64,000 nt of DNA from Actinokineospora terrae (GTDB lineage Bacteria; Actinomycetota; Actinomycetes; Mycobacteriales; Pseudonocardiaceae), in assembly GCF_900111175.1 (NCBI RefSeq), contig NZ_FOGI01000005.1, positions 1 to 64,000 on the forward strand, read 5' to 3'. This document shows positions 49,600 to 60,273 of this stretch, piece after piece. The translations under genes were made by a program, and so were the position numbers. Below the pieces are notes generated by a model that made no database searches, was not told the origin of the DNA, and was given only the letters and a program-made list of their open reading frames with translations. Position 1 is the stretch's first letter. The number at the start of each line of letters is the position of its first letter.

Positions 49600-52037
49600 C
49601 CATCGCGCCCGAGAACCCCACCACGACCAAGCCGGTGCCCGAGGGGCACGTGCGCCTGGTGGTCGACGGCCACGAGGTGGACGCCCCCAAGGGCGAGCTG
49701 GTCATCCGCACCGCGGAGCGCCTGGGCATCCAGATCCCGCGCTTCTGCGACCACCCGCTGCTCGAACCGGCTGGCGCGTGCCGCCAGTGCCTGGTCGAGG
49801 TCGAGGTGGGTGGGCGGCCGATGCCCAAGCCGCAGGCCTCCTGCACCATCACCGTCGCCGACGGCATGGTGGTCAAGACCCAGCTGACCTCGCCGGTGGC
49901 GGACAAGGCGCAGCAGGGCGTGATGGAGCTGCTGCTCATCAACCACCCGCTGGACTGCCCGATCTGCGACAAGGGCGGCGAGTGCCCGCTGCAGAACCAG
50001 GCGATGGCGCACGGTCGCACCGAGTCCCGCTTCGTCGAGACCAAGCGCACCTTCGCCAAGCCGATCCCGGTGTCCACCCAGGTGCTGCTCGACCGCGAGC
50101 GCTGCGTGCTCTGCCAGCGCTGCACCCGGTTCTCCGCGCAGATCGCCGGTGACCCGTTCATCGAGCTGCTCGAGCGCGGCGCCCAGCAGCAGATCGGGAT
50201 CGCCGAGGAGAAGCCGTTCCAGTCGTACTTCTCCGGCAACACCATCCAGATCTGCCCGGTCGGCGCGCTCACCAGCGCGGCGTACCGGTTCCGGTCCCGC
50301 CCGTTCGACCTGGTGTCCACCCCGAGCGTCTGCGAGCACTGCTCGTCGGGCTGCGCGGAGCGCACCGACTGGCGGCGCGGCAAGGTCATGCGCAAGCTCG
50401 CTGGCGACGACCCCGAGGTCAACGAGGAGTGGATCTGCGACCGCGGCCGGTTCGCCTTCCGCTACAGCACCCAGCCGGACCGGATCACCCGGCCGCTGGT
50501 GCGCGACGCGGGCACCGGCAGGCTGGTCGAGTCCAGCTGGACCGAGGCGCTGCAACTGGCCGCCGCAGGCCTCGTCCGGGCTCGTGACGGCAAGGGCGTC
50601 GGCGTGCTCACCGGCGGTCGGCTGACCGTCGAGGACGCCTACTCCTACGCCAAGTTCGCCCGGATCGCGCTGGGCACCAACGACATCGACTTCCGGGCCC
50701 GGCCGCACTCGGCCGAGGAGCTGGAGTTCCTGGCGTCCACAGTGGTCGGCACCACCCCGGAGACCGGGGTGACCTTCACCGGCATCGAGCACGCACCGGC
50801 CGCGCTGCTGGTCGCGCTCGACCCGGAGGAGGAGGCGCCGATCGTCTTCCTGCGGCTGCGCAAGGCGGCCCGCAAGAACCGGACGAAGGTCTTCCACCTC
50901 GGGCAGTGGACGACGCCGAGCGTCACCAAGACCAACGGCACGCTGCTCGCCTGTGTTCCCGGCAGCGAGCCAGCCGCGCTCGACAGCCTCGCCGCACACG
51001 CCCCGGACGTCACCGAGGCGCTCGGCGCCGCCGGGTCGGTGATCCTGGTCGGCGAGCGCGCCGCCGGGGTGCCCGGCCTGCTCAGCGCGGTGCTGCGGCT
51101 GGCAGGCGAGACCGGCGCCAAGGTGGCCTGGATCCCGCGGCGGGCCGGTGAGCGCGGCGCGCTCGACGCCGGTGCCGCGCCGAACCTGCTGCCCGGTGGC
51201 AGGCTGGTCACCGACGACGCCGCCCGCGCCGCAGTCGAGCAGACCTGGGGCCTTGCCGCCGGGTCACTGCCCGCCACCCCGGGCCGCGACACCGACGCGA
51301 TCCTCGCCGCCGCCGACAACCACAAGCTCGACGGCCTGGTGGTCGGCGGGGTCGACCCGTACGACCTGGCCGACCCGGAGCTGGCGCTGCGCGCGATCGC
51401 CGAGGCCGGGTTCGTGGTGAGCCTGGAACTGCGGCACAGCGCGGTCACCGCGCTGGCCGACGTGGTGCTGCCGATCGCCCCCGCGGTGGAGAAGTCCGGC
51501 AGCTACCTCAACTGGGAGGGCCGCCGCCGCGAGTTCGGCAACACCCTGGAGGGCACCGGCGCGCTGCCCGACGGCCGGGTCCTCGACTCGCTCGCCGTCG
51601 AGATGGACGTCGACCTGTTCACCCAGACCCCGGCCGCGAGCGCGGCCGACCTGGCCAGGCTCGGCTCGGTCGCCCGCTCGGCCACCGCCCCGGACGTCGC
51701 GGCCACCGCGGCCCCGAGCGCCGGTGCCGGGCAGGCCGTGCTGGCCAGCTGGCGGCAGCTGCTCGACCTCGGGTCCGGGCAGGACGGTGAGCCGAACCTG
51801 GCAGGCACCGCCCGCCAGGTCTACGCCCGGCTCTCCCTCAAGACCGCGACCGACCTCGGTGTCGCGGGCACCGCGACGGTGGCGTCCGACCGCGGCGCGG
51901 TCACCGTGCCGGTGCGGATCGCGGACCTGCCCGACGGTGTCGTCTGGCTGCCCGGCAACTCCGCGGGCTCGACCGTGCGCAGGACCCTCGGGGTCGGCCA
52001 CGGCGCCGTGGTGACGGTGACTGGAGGCAATTCATGA
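49596..52037 (+). CDS. nuoG: NADH-quinone oxidoreductase subunit G
   Basis: Large iron-sulfur subunit, 813 aa. The 2Fe-2S N1b ligands are in [20 protein letters not shown]; 4Fe-4S sites are in [15 protein letters not shown] and [13 protein letters not shown]. The extra cluster N7 ligands are also present (CEHCSSGC and EWICDRGRF), as in Escherichia coli and Thermus but not in many other complex I enzymes. The molybdopterin-oxidoreductase-like half (from about 215) is Ala-rich and diverged, without cofactor expected. ATG 49596 overlaps nuoF. Confidence 0.96.
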   Translation: MTIAPENPTTTKPVPEGHVRLVVDGHEVDAPKGELVIRTAERLGIQIPRFCDHPLLEPAGACRQCLVEVEVGGRPMPKPQASCTITVADGMVVKTQLTSPVADKAQQGVMELLLINHPLDCPICDKGGECPLQNQAMAHGRTESRFVETKRTFAKPIPVSTQVLLDRERCVLCQRCTRFSAQIAGDPFIELLERGAQQQIGIAEEKPFQSYFSGNTIQICPVGALTSAAYRFRSRPFDLVSTPSVCEHCSSGCAERTDWRRGKVMRKLAGDDPEVNEEWICDRGRFAFRYSTQPDRITRPLVRDAGTGRLVESSWTEALQLAAAGLVRARDGKGVGVLTGGRLTVEDAYSYAKFARIALGTNDIDFRARPHSAEELEFLASTVVGTTPETGVTFTGIEHAPAALLVALDPEEEAPIVFLRLRKAARKNRTKVFHLGQWTTPSVTKTNGTLLACVPGSEPAALDSLAAHAPDVTEALGAAGSVILVGERAAGVPGLLSAVLRLAGETGAKVAWIPRRAGERGALDAGAAPNLLPGGRLVTDDAARAAVEQTWGLAAGSLPATPGRDTDAILAAADNHKLDGLVVGGVDPYDLADPELALRAIAEAGFVVSLELRHSAVTALADVVLPIAPAVEKSGSYLNWEGRRREFGNTLEGTGALPDGRVLDSLAVEMDVDLFTQTPAASAADLARLGSVARSATAPDVAATAAPSAGAGQAVLASWRQLLDLGSGQDGEPNLAGTARQVYARLSLKTATDLGVAGTATVASDRGAVTVPVRIADLPDGVVWLPGNSAGSTVRRTLGVGHGAVVTVTGGNS

Positions 52038-53335
52038 CCAGGGCCCAACTCCTGGCCGACGACCCGATCTGGCTCATCCTGATCAAGGCGGTCGCGCTGC
52101 TGCTGCTCGGCGCGGTGGCGACGATGGCCATGATCATCCTGGAGCGCAAGATCGTCGCCAGGATGCAGCACCGACCCGGTCCCAACCGGGTCGGCCCCAA
52201 CGGCTGGTTCCAGTCCATCGCCGACGCGATCAAGCTCCCGTTCAAGGAGCAGATCATCCCGGACACCGCGGACCGGAAGGTCTACTTCCTGGCCCCGATC
52301 ATGTCCACCATCCCGGCGTTCCTGGCGCTGTCGGTGATCCCGTTCGGCCCGGAGGTCTCGATCTTCGGCGAGCGCACCGTGCTGCAGCTGGTCGACCTGC
52401 CGGTCGGTGTGCTGGTGGTGCTGGCCTGCTCGTCGATGGGCGTCTACGGCATCGTGCTCGCGGGCTGGGCGTCCGGCTCCCCGTACCCGCTGCTCGGCGG
52501 TCTGCGCTCGGCGGCGCAGGTGATCTCCTACGAGATCGCGATGGGACTGTCCATCGTGGCCGTCATCCTCTACTCGGGATCGCTGTCCACCGGCGACATC
52601 GTGGACCGGCAGGCCAGCGGCTGGTACTTCTACCTGCTGATCCCCAGCTTCCTCATCTACTTCATCTCGATGATCGGTGAGACCAACCGGGCGCCGTTCG
52701 ACCTCCCCGAGGCCGAGTCGGAGCTGGTCGGCGGCTTCCACACCGAGTACAGCTCGATGAAGTTCGCGCTGTTCTTCCTCGCCGAGTACGTCAACATGGT
52801 CATCGTCTCCGCGTTCTGCACCACGCTGTTCTTCGGCGGGTACATGGCGCCGTGGCCGATCTCGCTGATCGACGACAACTACTTCAACACCGGCTGGTGG
52901 CCGCTGTTGTGGTTCTTCGGCAAGACCTGGATCTTCCTGTTCGTGTTCATCTGGCTGCGCGGCACGCTGCCCCGGATGCGCTACGACCAGTTCATGCGGC
53001 TGGGCTGGAAGGTCCTCGTCCCGGCCAACCTGGTCTGGATCGTGCTCGTGGTCGGCATGCGCGCGCTGCGCAACGAGAACGACATCTCCTCCAGCACGGT
53101 CCTGATCACCATCGGCATCGTGCTCGCCGTCCTGGTCGGCGTGGTGTTCCTGCTGCCGGAACGCGCGCCCAAGCAGGACGGCCCGATCGTCCCGGTCACC
53201 GGTGGCGGGTACCCGGTCCCGCCGCTGGACCTGAAGGTCCCGGACAAGGCCGACCTCAAGCCGAGGGTCCGCCGCAGGCGGGAGAAGGCCGCCGTCGGTG
53301 CCGCCGCGGGTGCCCAGAAGGAGACTGAGCAGTGA
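52034..53335 (+). CDS. nuoH: NADH-quinone oxidoreductase subunit H
   Basis: Membrane subunit that joins the peripheral arm and forms the quinone entry channel, 433 aa, about eight helices. Motifs are [19 protein letters not shown] and [20 protein letters not shown]. The last 70 residues form a charged Lys/Arg-rich cytoplasmic tail. ATG 52034 overlaps nuoG. Confidence 0.97.
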   Translation: MTRAQLLADDPIWLILIKAVALLLLGAVATMAMIILERKIVARMQHRPGPNRVGPNGWFQSIADAIKLPFKEQIIPDTADRKVYFLAPIMSTIPAFLALSVIPFGPEVSIFGERTVLQLVDLPVGVLVVLACSSMGVYGIVLAGWASGSPYPLLGGLRSAAQVISYEIAMGLSIVAVILYSGSLSTGDIVDRQASGWYFYLLIPSFLIYFISMIGETNRAPFDLPEAESELVGGFHTEYSSMKFALFFLAEYVNMVIVSAFCTTLFFGGYMAPWPISLIDDNYFNTGWWPLLWFFGKTWIFLFVFIWLRGTLPRMRYDQFMRLGWKVLVPANLVWIVLVVGMRALRNENDISSSTVLITIGIVLAVLVGVVFLLPERAPKQDGPIVPVTGGGYPVPPLDLKVPDKADLKPRVRRRREKAAVGAAAGAQKETEQ

Positions 53336-53859
53336 GCATCTTCGACCCCCTCAAGGGGTTTGGCGTCACCTTCTCGACCATGTTCAAGAAGGTCGTCACC
53401 GAGGAGTACCCGGAGAACTTCCCGGGCACCGCGCCCCGCTACCACGGTCGCCACCAGCTCAACCGGCACCCGGACGGGCTGGAGAAGTGCGTCGGCTGCG
53501 AGCTGTGCGCCTGGGCCTGCCCGGCCGACGCGATCTTCGTCGAGGGCGGCGACAACACCGAGGACGACCGCTACTCCCCGGGTGAGCGCTACGGCGCCGA
53601 CTACCAGATCAACTACCTGCGCTGCATCGGCTGCGGCCTGTGCATCGAGGCCTGCCCGACCAGGTCGCTGACCATGCTCAACGACTTCGAGCTCGCCGAC
53701 GACGACCGGCAGCGGCTGATCTACACCAAGGAGCAGCTGCTCGCGCCGCTGCTGCCCGGCATGGAGCAGCCGCCGCACCCGATGCGGCTCGGCGACAACG
53801 AGCAGGACTACTACGTCAACGGCCCGCAGCTGGCCCGCAACGCGGAGGCGGCCAAGTGA
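53332..53859 (+). CDS. nuoI: NADH-quinone oxidoreductase subunit I
   Basis: Ferredoxin-like subunit, 175 aa, with two 4Fe-4S clusters: Cys53, 56, 59 and 63 ([12 protein letters not shown]) and Cys98, 101, 104 and 108 ([12 protein letters not shown]). It passes electrons from the NADH module to NuoB. GTG 53332 overlaps nuoH by 4 nt. Confidence 0.97.
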   Translation: MSIFDPLKGFGVTFSTMFKKVVTEEYPENFPGTAPRYHGRHQLNRHPDGLEKCVGCELCAWACPADAIFVEGGDNTEDDRYSPGERYGADYQINYLRCIGCGLCIEACPTRSLTMLNDFELADDDRQRLIYTKEQLLAPLLPGMEQPPHPMRLGDNEQDYYVNGPQLARNAEAAK

Positions 53860-54692
53860 GCGCGCTGCTGCTGGCCCAGCAGGCGGCCACCCACGTCACC
53901 ACCGGTGAGGCGATCGCGTTCTGGGTGCTCGGCCCGCTCGCCCTCGCTGGCGGGCTCGGCATGATCTTCGCCCGCAACGCGGTGCACTCCGCGCTGTTCC
54001 TGGTGCTGACCATGCTCAGCCTCGGTGTCATCTACATGGTCCAGCAGGGCCCGTTCCTGGGCTTCGTGCAGATCATCGTCTACACCGGCGCGATCATGAT
54101 GCTGTTCCTGTTCGTGCTGATGCTGGTCGGGCGGGACTCCTCGGACTCGGTGGTCGAGGTGCTGCGCGGGCAGCGGCTGTGGGCGACGGTGTTCGGCGTC
54201 GGCCTCGCGGTGCTGATCGTGGCCGCGGTGGCCCGCGCGCTCACCGACGTCCGGCCGGTCGGGCTGGCAGGCGAGACCGCCAACGGCGGGCAGGGCAACG
54301 TCTTCAACATCGGCAAGGCCCTGTTCACCGACTACGTCTTCCCGTTCGAGCTGACCTCGGCGCTGCTCATCACCGCGGCCGTCGGCGCGATGGTGCTCGG
54401 CTACGTCGACCGGCACGTGCGCGGCCGCAAGACCCAGAAGGAACTGGTCGAGGCCCGCTTCCGCGGTGAGCACGACCGGCCGTCCCCGCTGCCGGGGCCC
54501 GGTGTGTTCGCCACGTCCAACTCGGTCGCCACCCCGGCGCTGCTGCCGGACGGCTCCGTCGCCGAGGAGTCGCTCTCGCGGCTCATCGACGCGACCGCCT
54601 CGGCCAAGCTCGACGAGGAGCGCAAGGCCGTCGCGGGCACCCTGCCCGGCCCGGACGCCCGCGCGCTCGCCCCAGGCAAGGAGGAGTCGTGA
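53856..54692 (+). CDS. nuoJ: NADH-quinone oxidoreductase subunit J
   Basis: Membrane subunit with five helices, 278 aa. The conserved helix 3 segment is [20 protein letters not shown]. The C-terminal 90 residues are a hydrophilic tail, longer than in enterobacteria. GTG 53856 overlaps nuoI; the stop overlaps nuoK. Confidence 0.95.
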   Translation: MSALLLAQQAATHVTTGEAIAFWVLGPLALAGGLGMIFARNAVHSALFLVLTMLSLGVIYMVQQGPFLGFVQIIVYTGAIMMLFLFVLMLVGRDSSDSVVEVLRGQRLWATVFGVGLAVLIVAAVARALTDVRPVGLAGETANGGQGNVFNIGKALFTDYVFPFELTSALLITAAVGAMVLGYVDRHVRGRKTQKELVEARFRGEHDRPSPLPGPGVFATSNSVATPALLPDGSVAEESLSRLIDATASAKLDEERKAVAGTLPGPDARALAPGKEES

Positions 54693-54988
54693 CCCCGACG
54701 TACTACCTGCTGCTGTCCGCGCTGCTGTTCACCATCGGCGCCGTCGGCGTCCTGGTGCGCCGCAACGCCATCGTGGTGTTCATGTGCATCGAGCTGATGC
54801 TCAACGCGGTGAACCTCTCGCTGGTGACCTTCGCGCGGATCAACGGCAGCCTCGACGGCCAGATCATGGCGTTCTTCGTGATGGTCGTCGCCGCGGCCGA
54901 GGTCGTGGTGGGTCTGGCGATCATCATGTCGATCTTCCGGACTCGCCGGACCGCGTCGGTCGACGATTCCAACCTGCTGAAGTACTAA
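54689..54988 (+). CDS. nuoK: NADH-quinone oxidoreductase subunit K
   Basis: Small MrpC-like membrane subunit, 99 aa, three helices. Conserved glutamates lie in [15 protein letters not shown] and [17 protein letters not shown] 54689 overlaps nuoJ by 4 nt. nuoL starts 12 bp later. Confidence 0.96.
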   Translation: MTPTYYLLLSALLFTIGAVGVLVRRNAIVVFMCIELMLNAVNLSLVTFARINGSLDGQIMAFFVMVVAAAEVVVGLAIIMSIFRTRRTASVDDSNLLKY

Positions 54989-55000
54989 GGGGAACCTCCG

Positions 55001-56956
55001 GTGACGGGAACCATCAACCTGGCGGCCGAGGTGCAGCAGGCCTCCGGGATCGCCAACCTCGCGTGGCTGCTGCTCGCGCTGCCCGCGCTCGGCGCCGCCG
55101 TGCTGCTCATCGCGGGCCGCCGCGCCGACAAGTGGGGCCACCTGCTGGGCAGCGCCACGGTCATCGCCGCGTTCGTCTACGCCGTGCTGCTGTTCTTCGA
55201 CACCACGTCGTTGGCCGCCGACGACCGCACGCGCGAAGCGCACCTGTTCGACTGGATCTCGATCCACAGCCTGAACGTCGAGTTCGGACTGCGCATCGAC
55301 CCGCTGTCGCTGACCTTCGTGCTGCTGATCACCGGGGTCGGGTCGCTGATCCACATCTACTCGATCGGCTACATGTCCGACGACCGGGACCGGCGGCGGT
55401 TCTTCGCCTACCTGAACCTGTTCGTCTCGGCCATGCTGCTGCTGGTGCTGGGCAACGGCTTCGTGACCCTCTACTTCGGCTGGGAGGGCGTCGGCCTCGC
55501 CTCCTACCTGCTGATCGGCTGGTACCAGGGCAAGGACTTCGCGGCCACGGCGGCGAAGAAGGCGTTCCTGATGAACCGGGTCGGCGACGTCGGCCTGGCG
55601 CTGGCGATCTTCCTGATGTTCAAGAACATCGGCAGCACCCAGTACTCGGTGGTGTTCGACAAGATCGGCGAGCAGTCGACCGGCGTGATCGTGGCCATCG
55701 GCATCCTGCTGCTGCTGGGCGCCTGCGGTAAGTCGGGCCAGTTCCCGCTGCAGGCCTGGCTCCCGGACGCGATGGCGGGCCCGACGCCGGTCTCCGCGCT
55801 GATCCACGCCGCGACGATGGTGACCGCGGGCGTCTACCTCATCGCCCGCTCCAACCCGCTGTACTCGCTGCCGCAGGCGGAGGACGCCCGACTGGTCGTG
55901 ATGATCGTCGGCGCGGTGACGCTGCTGATCGGGTGCGTCATCGGCTGCGCCTACGACGACTTCAAGAAGGTGCTGGCCTACTCGACGGTCAGCCAGATCG
56001 GCTACATGATCCTGGCGGTCGGCCTCGGCCCGGCCGGGTACGCCTTCGGCATCCTGCACCTGCTCACGCACGGCTTCTTCAAGGCCGGGCTGTTCCTCGG
56101 TGCCGGTTCGGTCATGCACGGCATGAACGACGAGGGCGACATCCGCCGCCTCGGCGGGCTCGCGCGCAAGATGCCGATCACCTTCATCACCTGGACGCTG
56201 GGCTACCTGGCGCTGATCGGGTTCCCGTTCCTGTCCGGCTACTTCTCCAAGGACGCCATCATCGCCGCGGCGTTCAGCGAGGGCGGCAGCCGCGGCTGGG
56301 TCTTCGGCGGCATCGCGCTGCTGGGCGCGGGCCTGACCGCGTTCTACATGACCCGCCTGCTGATCCTGGTGTTCCTGGGCAAGCCGCGCTGGGAGAACCT
56401 CAAGAGCGAGGACGGTCGGGCCTACCACCCGCACGAGTCCGGCTGGACCATGACGCTGCCGATGATCGTCCTGGCGGTCGGCTCGGTCGGCGCCGGTGCC
56501 GTGCTGTCCGGCATGCTCCCCGAGTGGCTGTCCCCCACGCTCGGCGAGCTGGTCGAGGAGCACGGTCCGCTCTCGCACACCGTGATCGCGATCCTCACCG
56601 TGGCCATCTCGGCCATCGGCGCGGGCATCGCCTTCGCCCTGTTCGGTCGCCGCGAGCAGCCGGTCACCCGGCCGCAGCGGGTGTCCTTCCCGGTCCGCGC
56701 CGCGCGCGCCGACCTCTACGGCAACCACCTCAACGAGGCGCTGTTCGCCCGCCCCGGTGTCTGGCTCACCAGGTTCCTGGTGTTCGTCGACAACCGCGGC
56801 GTCGACGGACTGGTCAACGGCATCGCGGCAGGCCTGGGCGGTAGCTCGGGTCGACTGCGCAGGCTGCAGACCGGCTTCGTCCGCTCGTACGCGCTGTCCA
56901 TGCTCGGAGGGTCGATCCTGGTGATCGCCGCACTGCTGATGGTGAGGTTCGCATGA
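55001..56956 (+). CDS. nuoL: NADH-quinone oxidoreductase subunit L
   Basis: Distal antiporter-like proton-pumping subunit, 651 aa, about 16 helices including the lateral helix near the C-terminus. Motifs are YFGWEGVGLASYLLIGWYQG (key Glu), GKSGQFPLQAWLPDAMAGPT (key Lys) and SALIHAATMVTAGVYLIARS. GTG 55001 follows AAGGGGAA. The stop overlaps nuoM by 4 nt. Confidence 0.97.
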   Translation: MTGTINLAAEVQQASGIANLAWLLLALPALGAAVLLIAGRRADKWGHLLGSATVIAAFVYAVLLFFDTTSLAADDRTREAHLFDWISIHSLNVEFGLRIDPLSLTFVLLITGVGSLIHIYSIGYMSDDRDRRRFFAYLNLFVSAMLLLVLGNGFVTLYFGWEGVGLASYLLIGWYQGKDFAATAAKKAFLMNRVGDVGLALAIFLMFKNIGSTQYSVVFDKIGEQSTGVIVAIGILLLLGACGKSGQFPLQAWLPDAMAGPTPVSALIHAATMVTAGVYLIARSNPLYSLPQAEDARLVVMIVGAVTLLIGCVIGCAYDDFKKVLAYSTVSQIGYMILAVGLGPAGYAFGILHLLTHGFFKAGLFLGAGSVMHGMNDEGDIRRLGGLARKMPITFITWTLGYLALIGFPFLSGYFSKDAIIAAAFSEGGSRGWVFGGIALLGAGLTAFYMTRLLILVFLGKPRWENLKSEDGRAYHPHESGWTMTLPMIVLAVGSVGAGAVLSGMLPEWLSPTLGELVEEHGPLSHTVIAILTVAISAIGAGIAFALFGRREQPVTRPQRVSFPVRAARADLYGNHLNEALFARPGVWLTRFLVFVDNRGVDGLVNGIAAGLGGSSGRLRRLQTGFVRSYALSMLGGSILVIAALLMVRFA

Positions 56957-58557
56957 GCACCTCCTCGACCGGGTCCTGGCTGCTGGCGGCGTTGCTGCTG
57001 CTGCCGCTGGTCGGCGCCGCCGTCGTGGTCGCGCTGCGCGGCAACGACAAGACCGCCAAGTCGGCCGCGCTGGCCTTCTCCCTCGCCGAGTTCGCGCTCG
57101 CCGTGGTGGCCTGGGTCCAGTTCGAACCGAGCGGTGCCCGGCTGCAGCAGGCCTTCTCGTTCGACTGGATCCCCGCCTTCGGCGTGCACATCTCGTTCGC
57201 CGTCGACGGCATCGCCCTGGTGATGATCGCGGTCATCGGCCTGCTGGTGCCGCTGGTGATCGGCGCGGGCTGGGTGGACAAGCTGCCGGAGGGCCGCACC
57301 AAGGGCGGCTTCTTCGCGCTGATCCTGCTGGAGCAGGCGCTGACCGTCGGTGTGTTCGCCGCGACCGACGTGTTCCTGTTCTACGTGCTGTTCGAGATCA
57401 TGCTGATCCCGATGTACTTCCTGATCGGCTCCTACGGCGGGGCGCGCAGGCAGTACGCGGCGGTGAAGTTCTTCCTGTACTCGTTCCTCGGCGGCCTGAT
57501 CATGCTGGCCTCGGTGATCGGCTGCTACGTGCTCGCCGTCGAGCAGAACGGCACCGGCACCTTCGAGTGGGCCGAGCTGGTCAAGGTGGTCAGCACCGCG
57601 CCGCTGGAGACCCAGGTCTGGCTGTTCCTCGGCTTCTTCGCCGCCTTCGCGATCAAGGCGCCGCTGGTCCCGCTGCACACCTGGCTGCCGGACGCGACCG
57701 CCGAGGCGCCGATCGGGGTGGCCGTCCTGCTGGTCGGCATCCTGGACAAGGTCGGCACCTTCGGCTTCCTGCGCTACCTGCTGCCGATGTTCCCGCTGGC
57801 CAGCAAGGAACTCGCGCCGCTGGTGCTGGTGCTCGCCGTCGTCGGCGTGATCTACGGGTCGATGCTGGCGACCGGGCAGCGCGACATCAAGCGGTTCCTC
57901 GCCTACGTCTCCATCGCGCACTTCGGCTTCATCGCGCTCGGCATCTTCGCCTTCAGCTCGCAGGCGATGGTCGGCTCGGTCACCTACATGGTCAACCACA
58001 GCATCGCCACCGGGATGCTGATCCTGGTGGTCGGCATGGTGATCGCCCGAGGCGGCTCGACCAGGGTCGCCGACTACGGCGGCATGGCCAAGCTGACCCC
58101 GGTGCTGGCGGCCATGCTGCTCATCGCGGGCCTGAGCTCGATGTCGCTGCCGGGCACCAACTCGTTCGTCAGCGAGTTCCTGGTGCTCATCGGCTCCTTC
58201 CCCAACGCACCGGTCTACACGATCATCGCCACGGTCGGCATGGTCCTCGCCGCGCTCTACGTGCTCTGGCTCTACCAGCGGATCATGCAGGGCCCGGTGC
58301 GCGGTGACGCCCTGGTCGGCGCCGCGGGCGGGCCGGGCACGATGGTCGACCCCGCGGTCGGCGCGAAGAAGGCGATCGCCGACCTGAGCGGTCGGGAGAA
58401 GCTGGTCCTCGCCCCGCTGGTCGTGCTGATCGTCGGGCTCGGGTTCTTCCCGAAGCCCGTGCTCGACGTCGTGACCCCGGCCGTGGACGCCACGATGTGC
58501 CAGGCGGCCCTGGCCGACCCGGTCCAGTCTGGAGAGAGGCAGTTGCAGTGTCGGTGA
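56953..58557 (+). CDS. nuoM: NADH-quinone oxidoreductase subunit M
   Basis: Antiporter-like pumping subunit, 534 aa, about 14 helices. Motifs are FYVLFEIMLIPMYFLIGSYG (key Glu) and KAPLVPLHTWLPDATAEAPI (key Lys). ATG 56953 overlaps nuoL, and the 3' end overlaps nuoN by 10 nt. Confidence 0.97.
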   Translation: MSTSSTGSWLLAALLLLPLVGAAVVVALRGNDKTAKSAALAFSLAEFALAVVAWVQFEPSGARLQQAFSFDWIPAFGVHISFAVDGIALVMIAVIGLLVPLVIGAGWVDKLPEGRTKGGFFALILLEQALTVGVFAATDVFLFYVLFEIMLIPMYFLIGSYGGARRQYAAVKFFLYSFLGGLIMLASVIGCYVLAVEQNGTGTFEWAELVKVVSTAPLETQVWLFLGFFAAFAIKAPLVPLHTWLPDATAEAPIGVAVLLVGILDKVGTFGFLRYLLPMFPLASKELAPLVLVLAVVGVIYGSMLATGQRDIKRFLAYVSIAHFGFIALGIFAFSSQAMVGSVTYMVNHSIATGMLILVVGMVIARGGSTRVADYGGMAKLTPVLAAMLLIAGLSSMSLPGTNSFVSEFLVLIGSFPNAPVYTIIATVGMVLAALYVLWLYQRIMQGPVRGDALVGAAGGPGTMVDPAVGAKKAIADLSGREKLVLAPLVVLIVGLGFFPKPVLDVVTPAVDATMCQAALADPVQSGERQLQCR

Positions 58558-60137
58558 TGTCCTCCGTGCTCCTGCTCGCCCAGGAGCAGGCGCCCGCCCC
58601 CGCCAGGGCCGAGGCGCCCCCGCTGACGGCGATCTGGCCGATCCTCATCGTGCTCGGCGCGGCGTGCCTGAGCGTGCTGTTCGAGGCCCTGCTGCCCAAG
58701 CACCTGCGCTGGCCCGGCCAGGTCGTGCTGACCCTGCTGACCATCGTGGCCGCGGGCGTCAAGCTCGTCACCTACGTCTCCGGCGCCCCGGCGGCCGGGG
58801 AGACCGCGATGTTCGGCACGCTGGCCGTCGACCGGCCCGCGCTGTTCCTGTGGGGGACGCTGCTCGCGCTCTCCCTGGGCGCGGTGCTGCTGATCGCCGA
58901 CCGCTCGGTCGAGCCGGGCGGAGCGTTCGTGGCCACCGCGGCGATCCGCCCCGGCACCGTGCAGGACCGCGCGCAGGTCGGCTCGACCGGCATGCAGACC
59001 GAGGTCTTCCCGCTGACGCTGTTCGCGCTCGGCGGCATGATGGTCTTCTGCGCGGCCAACGACCTGCTGACGATGTTCGTCGCGCTGGAAGTGCTGTCGC
59101 TGCCGCTGTACCTGATGTGCGGCCTGGCCCGCCGTCGCCGCCTGCTCTCGCAGGAGGCCGCGGTCAAGTACTTCCTGCTCGGCGCGTTCGCCTCGGCGTT
59201 CTTCCTCTACGGCGTCGCGCTGCTCTACGGCTACGCAGGCTCGGTCCGCCTGGCCGACATCTCCGAGGCGGCCGCGGGCAGTGACCGCTCCGACACGCTG
59301 CTGTTCGCGGGCATGGGCCTGCTGGTGGTCGGCCTGCTGTTCAAGGCGGCCGTCGGTCCGTTCCACACCTGGACCCCGGACGTCTACCAGGGCGCGCCGA
59401 CCCCGGTCACCGCGTTCATGGCCGCCTGCACCAAGGTCGCCGCGTTCGGCGGGATCCTGCGCGTGCTGCAGGTCGCGCTGGAGTCGACCCAGTGGGAGTG
59501 GCGCGGGGTGCTCTGGGGTGTGGCGATCGTGTCGATGGTCATCGGCGCGGTGCTCGGCCTGACCCAGACCGACGTCAAGCGGATGATCGCCTACTCCTCG
59601 GTGGCGCACGCGGGCTTCCTGCTCATCGGCTCCATCGCGGTCACCGAGAAGGGCCTGTCCAGCACGCTGTTCTACCTGCTCACCTACGGCTTCACCACGA
59701 TCGCCACCTTCGGCGTGATCAGCCTGGTGCGCGACTCCTCCGGCGAGGCGACGCACCTGTCGCAGTGGGCCGGGTTGGCGAAGCGGTCGCCGCTGCTGGC
59801 CGCGGTGTTCACCTTCCTGCTGCTCGCGCTCGCGGGCATCCCGCTCACCAGCGGGTTCGTCGGCAAGTTCGTGGTGTTCGAGGCCGCGCTCTCCGACGGC
59901 ATGGGCCCGCTGGTCGTGGTGGCGCTGGTCGCCTCCGCGGTGGCCGCGTTCTTCTACCTGCGGGTGATCGTGCTGATGTACTTCAGCGAGCCCGCCGCGG
60001 ACGGTCCCACGGTCACCGTGCCGGGGGCGTTCACCACCGCCGCGATCACCCTCGGCGTCATCATCACGCTGCTGCTGGGCATCGCCCCGGCCTTCGCCCT
60101 CGACTGGGCGTCGAGCGGTGTGTTCGCCATCCGGTAA
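58548..60137 (+). CDS. nuoN: NADH-quinone oxidoreductase subunit N
   Basis: Antiporter-like pumping subunit, 529 aa. Motifs are MFVALEVLSLPLYLMCGLAR and FKAAVGPFHTWTPDVYQGAP, then TAFMAACTKVAAFGG. GTG 58548 is chosen because GAGAGG lies 8 nt upstream; ATG 58557 is also in frame. It is the last gene of the operon, followed by a hairpin at 60160. Confidence 0.96.
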   Translation: MSVMSSVLLLAQEQAPAPARAEAPPLTAIWPILIVLGAACLSVLFEALLPKHLRWPGQVVLTLLTIVAAGVKLVTYVSGAPAAGETAMFGTLAVDRPALFLWGTLLALSLGAVLLIADRSVEPGGAFVATAAIRPGTVQDRAQVGSTGMQTEVFPLTLFALGGMMVFCAANDLLTMFVALEVLSLPLYLMCGLARRRRLLSQEAAVKYFLLGAFASAFFLYGVALLYGYAGSVRLADISEAAAGSDRSDTLLFAGMGLLVVGLLFKAAVGPFHTWTPDVYQGAPTPVTAFMAACTKVAAFGGILRVLQVALESTQWEWRGVLWGVAIVSMVIGAVLGLTQTDVKRMIAYSSVAHAGFLLIGSIAVTEKGLSSTLFYLLTYGFTTIATFGVISLVRDSSGEATHLSQWAGLAKRSPLLAAVFTFLLLALAGIPLTSGFVGKFVVFEAALSDGMGPLVVVALVASAVAAFFYLRVIVLMYFSEPAADGPTVTVPGAFTTAAITLGVIITLLLGIAPAFALDWASSGVFAIR

Positions 60138-60159
60138 CCCGAGATCGGTTGTCCTGTCG

Positions 60160-60193
60160 CGAAGGCCACCTCCCACCCGGGGGGTGGCCTTCG
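60160..60193 (+). terminator. terminator of the nuo operon
   Basis: An 11-bp stem (CGAAGGCCACC / GGTGGCCTTCG) with a 12-nt loop, starting 22 bp after the nuoN stop. There is no T tract. Confidence 0.8.
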
Positions 60194-60273
60194 AGACATC
60201 CAGGCCTGGTCACGGCGGGATGCCAAGTAGGCTCGGCATTCCACAGCCACAGCTGATCAGGAGTGCCGCCGCC

